A stretch of 64,000 bases of DNA from Pauljensenia sp902373545 (GTDB lineage: Bacteria > Actinomycetota > Actinomycetes > Actinomycetales > Actinomycetaceae). Under the pieces are notes generated by a model that saw nothing but the letters and a program-made list of their open reading frames with translations, did no database searches and had not been told where the DNA came from. The stretch is taken from contig NZ_JAPWAG010000002.1 of assembly GCF_041432775.1 (NCBI RefSeq), forward strand, positions 62,001-126,000, read 5' to 3'. Positions 61,091 through 64,000 of this stretch are shown in pieces. The position numbers were made by a program, and so were the translations under genes. Each line of letters begins with the position of its first letter. Positions within the stretch are counted from its first letter, which is position 1.

Positions 61091-62215
61091 TCAGGACGCC
61101 GAGTACGGGGAGACGACCACCTGGGCGCGCTGAAGGTCCTTGACCTCGGCGTAACCGGTCGTGGACATGGCACGTTTGAGGGCGCCGACGAAGTTCAGCG
61201 AGCCGTCCGCGCGAGTCGAGGGGCCGTAGAGGATCTGCTCGAGCGTGCCCGTCGTCCCCACGTGAACGCGTTGGCCGCGCGGCATATCCGGGTGGGTCGC
61301 CTCCGACCCCCAGTGCCAGCCGCGCCCGGGAGCCTCCTCCGCGCGGGCGATGGCCGCACCCAGCATGACGGCGTCCGCGCCGCACGCGATAGCGCGCGCG
61401 AGGTCGCCGCTGCGCCCGATGCCGCCGTCGGCGATGACGTGTACGTAACGACCGCCGGACTCGTCCATGTAGTCGCGGCGAGCTGCGGCCACATCCGCGA
61501 TCGCGGTCGCCATCGGCGCGTGAACGCCCAACGACTGGCGCGTCGAGTGCGCCGCTCCCCCGCCGAAACCAACGAGGACGCCCGCCGCGCCCGTGCGCAT
61601 GAGGTGCAGGGCCGCCGTGTCCGTGCAGACGCCGCCCACGATGACGGGCACGTCCAGCTCGTAGATGAAACGCTTGAGGTTGAGGGGCTCGCGCCGCGAC
61701 GACACGTGCTCGGCAGACACTGTGGAGCCGCGAATAATGAACAGGTCGACGCCCGCGTCCACGACCGCGCGCCAATGCTGCTGGACGCGCTGGGGCGAGA
61801 GCTTGCCGGCGACGACCACGCCGGCCTCGCGCAGCTGCGTGAGCCGCTCCGTGATCAGCGAGGGCTTGATCGGCTCCGAATAGACGCGCTGGAGGGTCGC
61901 GATCGACTCCTCCTCGCCGAGGTGCGCGATCTGGTCGAGGATCGGCTCGGGATCCTCGTAGCGGGTCCACAGTCCATCCAGATCCAGGACGCCGATGCCA
62001 CCGAGGCGACCAAAGGCGATCGCGGTTTCCGGGCTCATCACCGAGTCCATCGGGGCGGCCATGAGAGGAATGTCGACGTGGTAGGCGTCGATCTGCCAGC
62101 CGACGTTAACGTCCTCGGGGTCGCGCGTACGCCGGGCGGGCACGAGCGCAATGTCGTCCAGTGTGTAGGCGCGCCGACCGCGCTTGCCGCGTCCGATTTC
62201 GACTTCGTGGCTCAT
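61091..62215 (-). CDS. GuaB3-family IMP-dehydrogenase-related protein
   Basis: Predicted 374 aa, the GuaB3 length, without CBS domains. MEIGRGKRGRRAYTLDDIALVP-like N-terminus, MAAPMDSVMSPETAIAFGRLGG, and a flap region ending VIADGGIGRSGDLARAIACGADAVMLG. At the position where the catalytic loop normally reads GPGxxCTTR this protein has GGGAAHSTR, so the nucleophilic Cys appears replaced. It may therefore lack ordinary IMP dehydrogenase activity or act on a different substrate. Single gene, divergent from the exonuclease. Confidence 0.85.
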   Translation of the reverse strand: MSHEVEIGRGKRGRRAYTLDDIALVPARRTRDPEDVNVGWQIDAYHVDIPLMAAPMDSVMSPETAIAFGRLGGIGVLDLDGLWTRYEDPEPILDQIAHLGEEESIATLQRVYSEPIKPSLITERLTQLREAGVVVAGKLSPQRVQQHWRAVVDAGVDLFIIRGSTVSAEHVSSRREPLNLKRFIYELDVPVIVGGVCTDTAALHLMRTGAAGVLVGFGGGAAHSTRQSLGVHAPMATAIADVAAARRDYMDESGGRYVHVIADGGIGRSGDLARAIACGADAVMLGAAIARAEEAPGRGWHWGSEATHPDMPRGQRVHVGTTGTLEQILYGPSTRADGSLNFVGALKRAMSTTGYAEVKDLQRAQVVVSPYSAS

Positions 62216-62295
62216 GAACCGATTCTACTGCCTCCGGGACGCAGATGTGCCCGCCCTCTGCCACACTGGTGGAACCGGCAAGGACAGGAGCAACC

Positions 62296-63048
62296 ATGAG
62301 CTGGATCGACGACCCGTGGATGGGTTTTGACACCGAGACGACGGGCGTGCGCGCGCTCAAGGACCGCCTCGTCACCGCCGCGCTGGTGCTGCGCATCGAC
62401 GGGGCCTCCTACCGCAGCGGGGTCAGCGCCCCCGACCAGGTGGCCACGTGGCTGACTGACCCGGGCATCGAGATTCCCGAGCAGGCCACGGCCGTTCACG
62501 GCATCACGACCGAGCAGGCGCGGCGCGACGGCCGCCCCATCGAGGAGGTCCTGCACGAGCTGGCCGGTTCCATCGTCGAGCACTGGCTGCGCGGCTACCC
62601 GGTCGTGGCCTTCAACGCGACCTACGACATCACGCTGGTCAACCAGGAGCTGCGCCGCCACCGCTTGGGCTCCTTCGAGGAGCGTCTGGAGGGCGCGCCC
62701 ATGCTGGTCGTCGACCCCCTGGTCCTGGACCGCAAGCTCGACCGCTTCCGCAAGGGCAAGAAGACGCTGACGGAGATGGCGCCCGTCTATGGGGCGGTCG
62801 CCTCCCCCGACGCGCACACGGCCGAGGTGGACGTGGCCATGACGCTCGACGTGCTGGCCGGCATGGTCGACAAGTACCCGCAGCTGGCCTCCATGAGCGC
62901 CCTGGAGCTCATGGATTACCAGCTCCAGGCCCACCAGGATTGGGCCGAGGACTTCGAGAAGTACCTGCGCAAGCAGGGCCGCGACGCATCCATCGACCGC
63001 GAGTGGCCCCAGATCACGCCGCGGGGCCGCGGCGGCGACCAGGAGTAA
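62296..63048 (+). CDS. DEDDh 3'-5' exonuclease (DnaQ-like)
   Basis: Predicted 250 aa starting MSWIDDPWMGFDTETTGV after AGGAGC. Exo I FDTETTG, Exo II FNATYDITL, and Exo III with His in SPDAHTAEVDVAMT provide the four acidic residues and the His of the DEDDh class. Similar to stand-alone epsilon-type exonucleases of actinobacteria. No polymerase or helicase domain attached. Possible role in DNA repair or RNA trimming. Followed by a clear intrinsic terminator. Confidence 0.88.
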   Translation: MSWIDDPWMGFDTETTGVRALKDRLVTAALVLRIDGASYRSGVSAPDQVATWLTDPGIEIPEQATAVHGITTEQARRDGRPIEEVLHELAGSIVEHWLRGYPVVAFNATYDITLVNQELRRHRLGSFEERLEGAPMLVVDPLVLDRKLDRFRKGKKTLTEMAPVYGAVASPDAHTAEVDVAMTLDVLAGMVDKYPQLASMSALELMDYQLQAHQDWAEDFEKYLRKQGRDASIDREWPQITPRGRGGDQE

Positions 63049-63060
63049 GAAGGATTCAGG

Positions 63061-63090
63061 CGGGGGTCGGCAGGTGCCGGCCCCCGTTTT
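63061..63090 (+). terminator. intrinsic terminator after the exonuclease gene
   Basis: CGGGGGTCGGCA pairs with TGCCGGCCCCCG (one mismatch), followed by TTTT, 12 bases after the stop codon. Confidence 0.8.
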
Positions 63091-63271
63091 CGTTGTGCAT
63101 GAGGCTCCTCCGCACACAGGGGGCCTGTACGAGCTGCTTGGAGAGCGCCTGTACGAGGCAGTGGCCGGGTTAGGCCGCGCCCGGTGGGCGGCCGACCGGC
63201 TGCGCAGCACGCGCTACACGCCACCAGTGCGGAGGGCGCTGGCGGGGTCGCAGCCCCTGGCCACCAACACA

Positions 63272-63397
63272 CATCCGGATAGATAAGCAACATCCGAATA
63301 GGTAACGAACATCCGGATAGGTAAGCAGCATCCGGATAGCTTAACAACCTATCCGGATGTGCATAACCTATCCACGTGTGCACAACCTATCCAGATA
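63272..63397. repeat. CATCCGGATAGGT array with inversion (locus L7)
   Basis: Four units of CATCCGGATAGGT type at 19-20 base intervals are followed by three inverted units (ACCTATCCGGATG, then ACCTATCCACGTG and ACCTATCCAGAT). The same unit makes locus L5, 35 kb away. Confidence 0.8.
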
Positions 63398-63511
63398 AGC
63401 CCAGAGGGTATGGCAGGGAACGAAGGGCCTGGTCACGTAACACGCAACGCGCGACCCGTGTGGAGGGTGCCGGCGGGCCCGACGGCGCCACAGGGTCTCG
63501 CCGAATAAAAG

Positions 63512-63616
63512 TCGCACATAATTTCCCACGGTCAGTTTTCAAGTGCCGCTCAAAACGTTGCAATTCCAACGACACAAATTCAAGGTTTGAAGCAGCCGCA
63601 GGGGAATTACGTGCGA
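63512..63616. repeat. TIR element, copy D
   Basis: 105 bp between TCGCACATAATT (one change from the consensus) and AATTACGTGCGA. Core CAAAACGTTGCAATTCCAAC is the reverse complement of part of copy C. Confidence 0.8.
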
Positions 63617-63737
63617 CATTGCCTAGGAACCATGCCTGCGACCGTCCTCGCGGCCCAGACCTCTCCAGTTCCGTCCACGTAAAGGACAGGGTCAGTGCAT
63701 GCGTCACGGTCACCGATGATGAGCCGCGGTCCCGGTG

Positions 63738-63839
63738 CACAGCCAACGGAACACCGGCGACACAGCCAACAGAAACACCAGCGGCGCAGCCGCAAGAACA
63801 CCGGCGACACAGCCAACGGAACACCGGCGACACAGCCGC
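63738..63839. repeat. 23-24 bp tandem repeat
   Basis: About four and a half units of CACAGCCAACGGAACACC followed by GGCGA, with minor variation. No reading frame of significance. Confidence 0.85.
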
Positions 63840-63854
63840 AACGCGGGTATGCGA

Positions 63855-63888
63855 GAGGCCCGGAGGCGAGTCGCCGCCTCCGGGCCTC
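63855..63888 (-). terminator. hairpin downstream of the right-edge gene
   Basis: GAGGCCCGGAGGC and GCCTCCGGGCCTC form a perfect 13-bp stem with an 8-base loop, 11 bases beyond the minus-strand stop codon. Confidence 0.75.
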
Positions 63889-63898
63889 TACGCAAGGA

Positions 63899-64000
63899 TC
63901 ACTTGTCGTTGATAAGGTCCAGCCACGTGCGGCGCTCACCCACGAGGATGCCGAAGTCGCGGTTCTGGTCCGCGATGGCGGCGTCTGTCGCGGGGTTCTT
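63899..64000 (-). CDS. 3' end of an unidentified gene (partial)
   Basis: The last 33 codons and stop of a minus-strand gene entering from the right edge. They encode KNPATDAAIADQNRDFGILV, then GERRTWLDLINDK. The terminator and host-like composition support a real gene. Too short to identify. Confidence 0.65.
   Translation of the reverse strand, partial: KNPATDAAIADQNRDFGILVGERRTWLDLINDK

Noticed and set aside
61002..61970. Arg/His-rich 322-aa open frame overlapping the GuaB3-like gene
   Set aside because: Out-of-frame shadow on the same strand; composition is not protein-like.
63272..63397. CRISPR array
   Set aside because: Units are 13 bases with 6-7 base gaps, they invert midway, and no cas gene is present.

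Overview
The window is high-G+C actinobacterial DNA. The combination of an LAxTG-type cell-wall sorting signal on secreted proteins, a GuaB3-type IMP dehydrogenase relative, a DUF3017-like protein, a large glutamine-dependent NadE and a fermentative Pta-AckA pair suggests an oral-type Actinomyces/Schaalia relative. The genus is an inference from gene content; no rRNA gene is present to confirm it. No tRNA, rRNA or CRISPR array was recognised.

Layout. 0.2-8.7 kb: exopolysaccharide cluster, mostly on the minus strand with 4-bp start/stop overlaps (cytidylyltransferase, CDP-alcohol phosphotransferase, two family-2 glycosyltransferases, Wzz-like chain-length protein, Wzy-like polymerase, Wzx-like flippase) plus one plus-strand membrane-anchored protein. 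9.0-9.9 kb: purU. 10.2-14.3 kb: accessory region with repeats, an A+T-rich 747-aa membrane protein ending in a GNAT domain, and a stand-alone GNAT relative. 14.4-25.7 kb: central metabolism (mdh, CDF metal exporter, pgi, an animal-type tandem phosphofructokinase, dicarboxylate/amino-acid symporter, pta-ackA). 25.7-28.2 kb: an A+T-rich protein-kinase gene inserted between ackA and cobB, flanked by a truncated second copy of each neighbour, the footprint expected of single-crossover integration of a circle. 28.2-34.2 kb: NAD-related genes (cobB, a divergent NAD-kinase-like protein, an SPFH protein, an NrtR-like Nudix regulator, nadE). 34.7-38.6 kb: siderophore-iron ABC transporter behind DtxR/IdeR-like boxes. 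38.8-40.4 kb: SdpI-like protein, cupin and methyltransferase.

40.5-58.0 kb: a long minus-strand nucleic-acid scavenging locus. A wall-anchored nuclease and a wall-anchored 5'-nucleotidase would turn external DNA/RNA into nucleosides. Two BMP-family lipoproteins and an ABC transporter would import them. Cdd, DeoA, DeoD, DeoC and a phosphohexomutase-family enzyme, with a SorC-type DeoR, would feed the sugar into glycolysis. 58-61 kb is a degraded zone with short repeats, an A+T-rich orphan gene and a broken IS256-type transposase. 61-64 kb holds a GuaB3-like protein, a DEDDh exonuclease, repeats and the end of an unidentified gene.

The most unusual content is at the DNA level. (1) A motif, GACGAGGCC(G/T)(G/T)GG, occurs about 34 times as its 8-base core on both strands, inside terminators and inside Ala-Thr-Ala-Ser-Ser-type linkers, the behaviour of an uptake-signal-like sequence. 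(2) A family of about 105-115 bp elements with perfect or near-perfect terminal inverted repeats occurs four times. (3) Several intergenic arrays of short units with 19-21 bp spacing run in one orientation and then invert.
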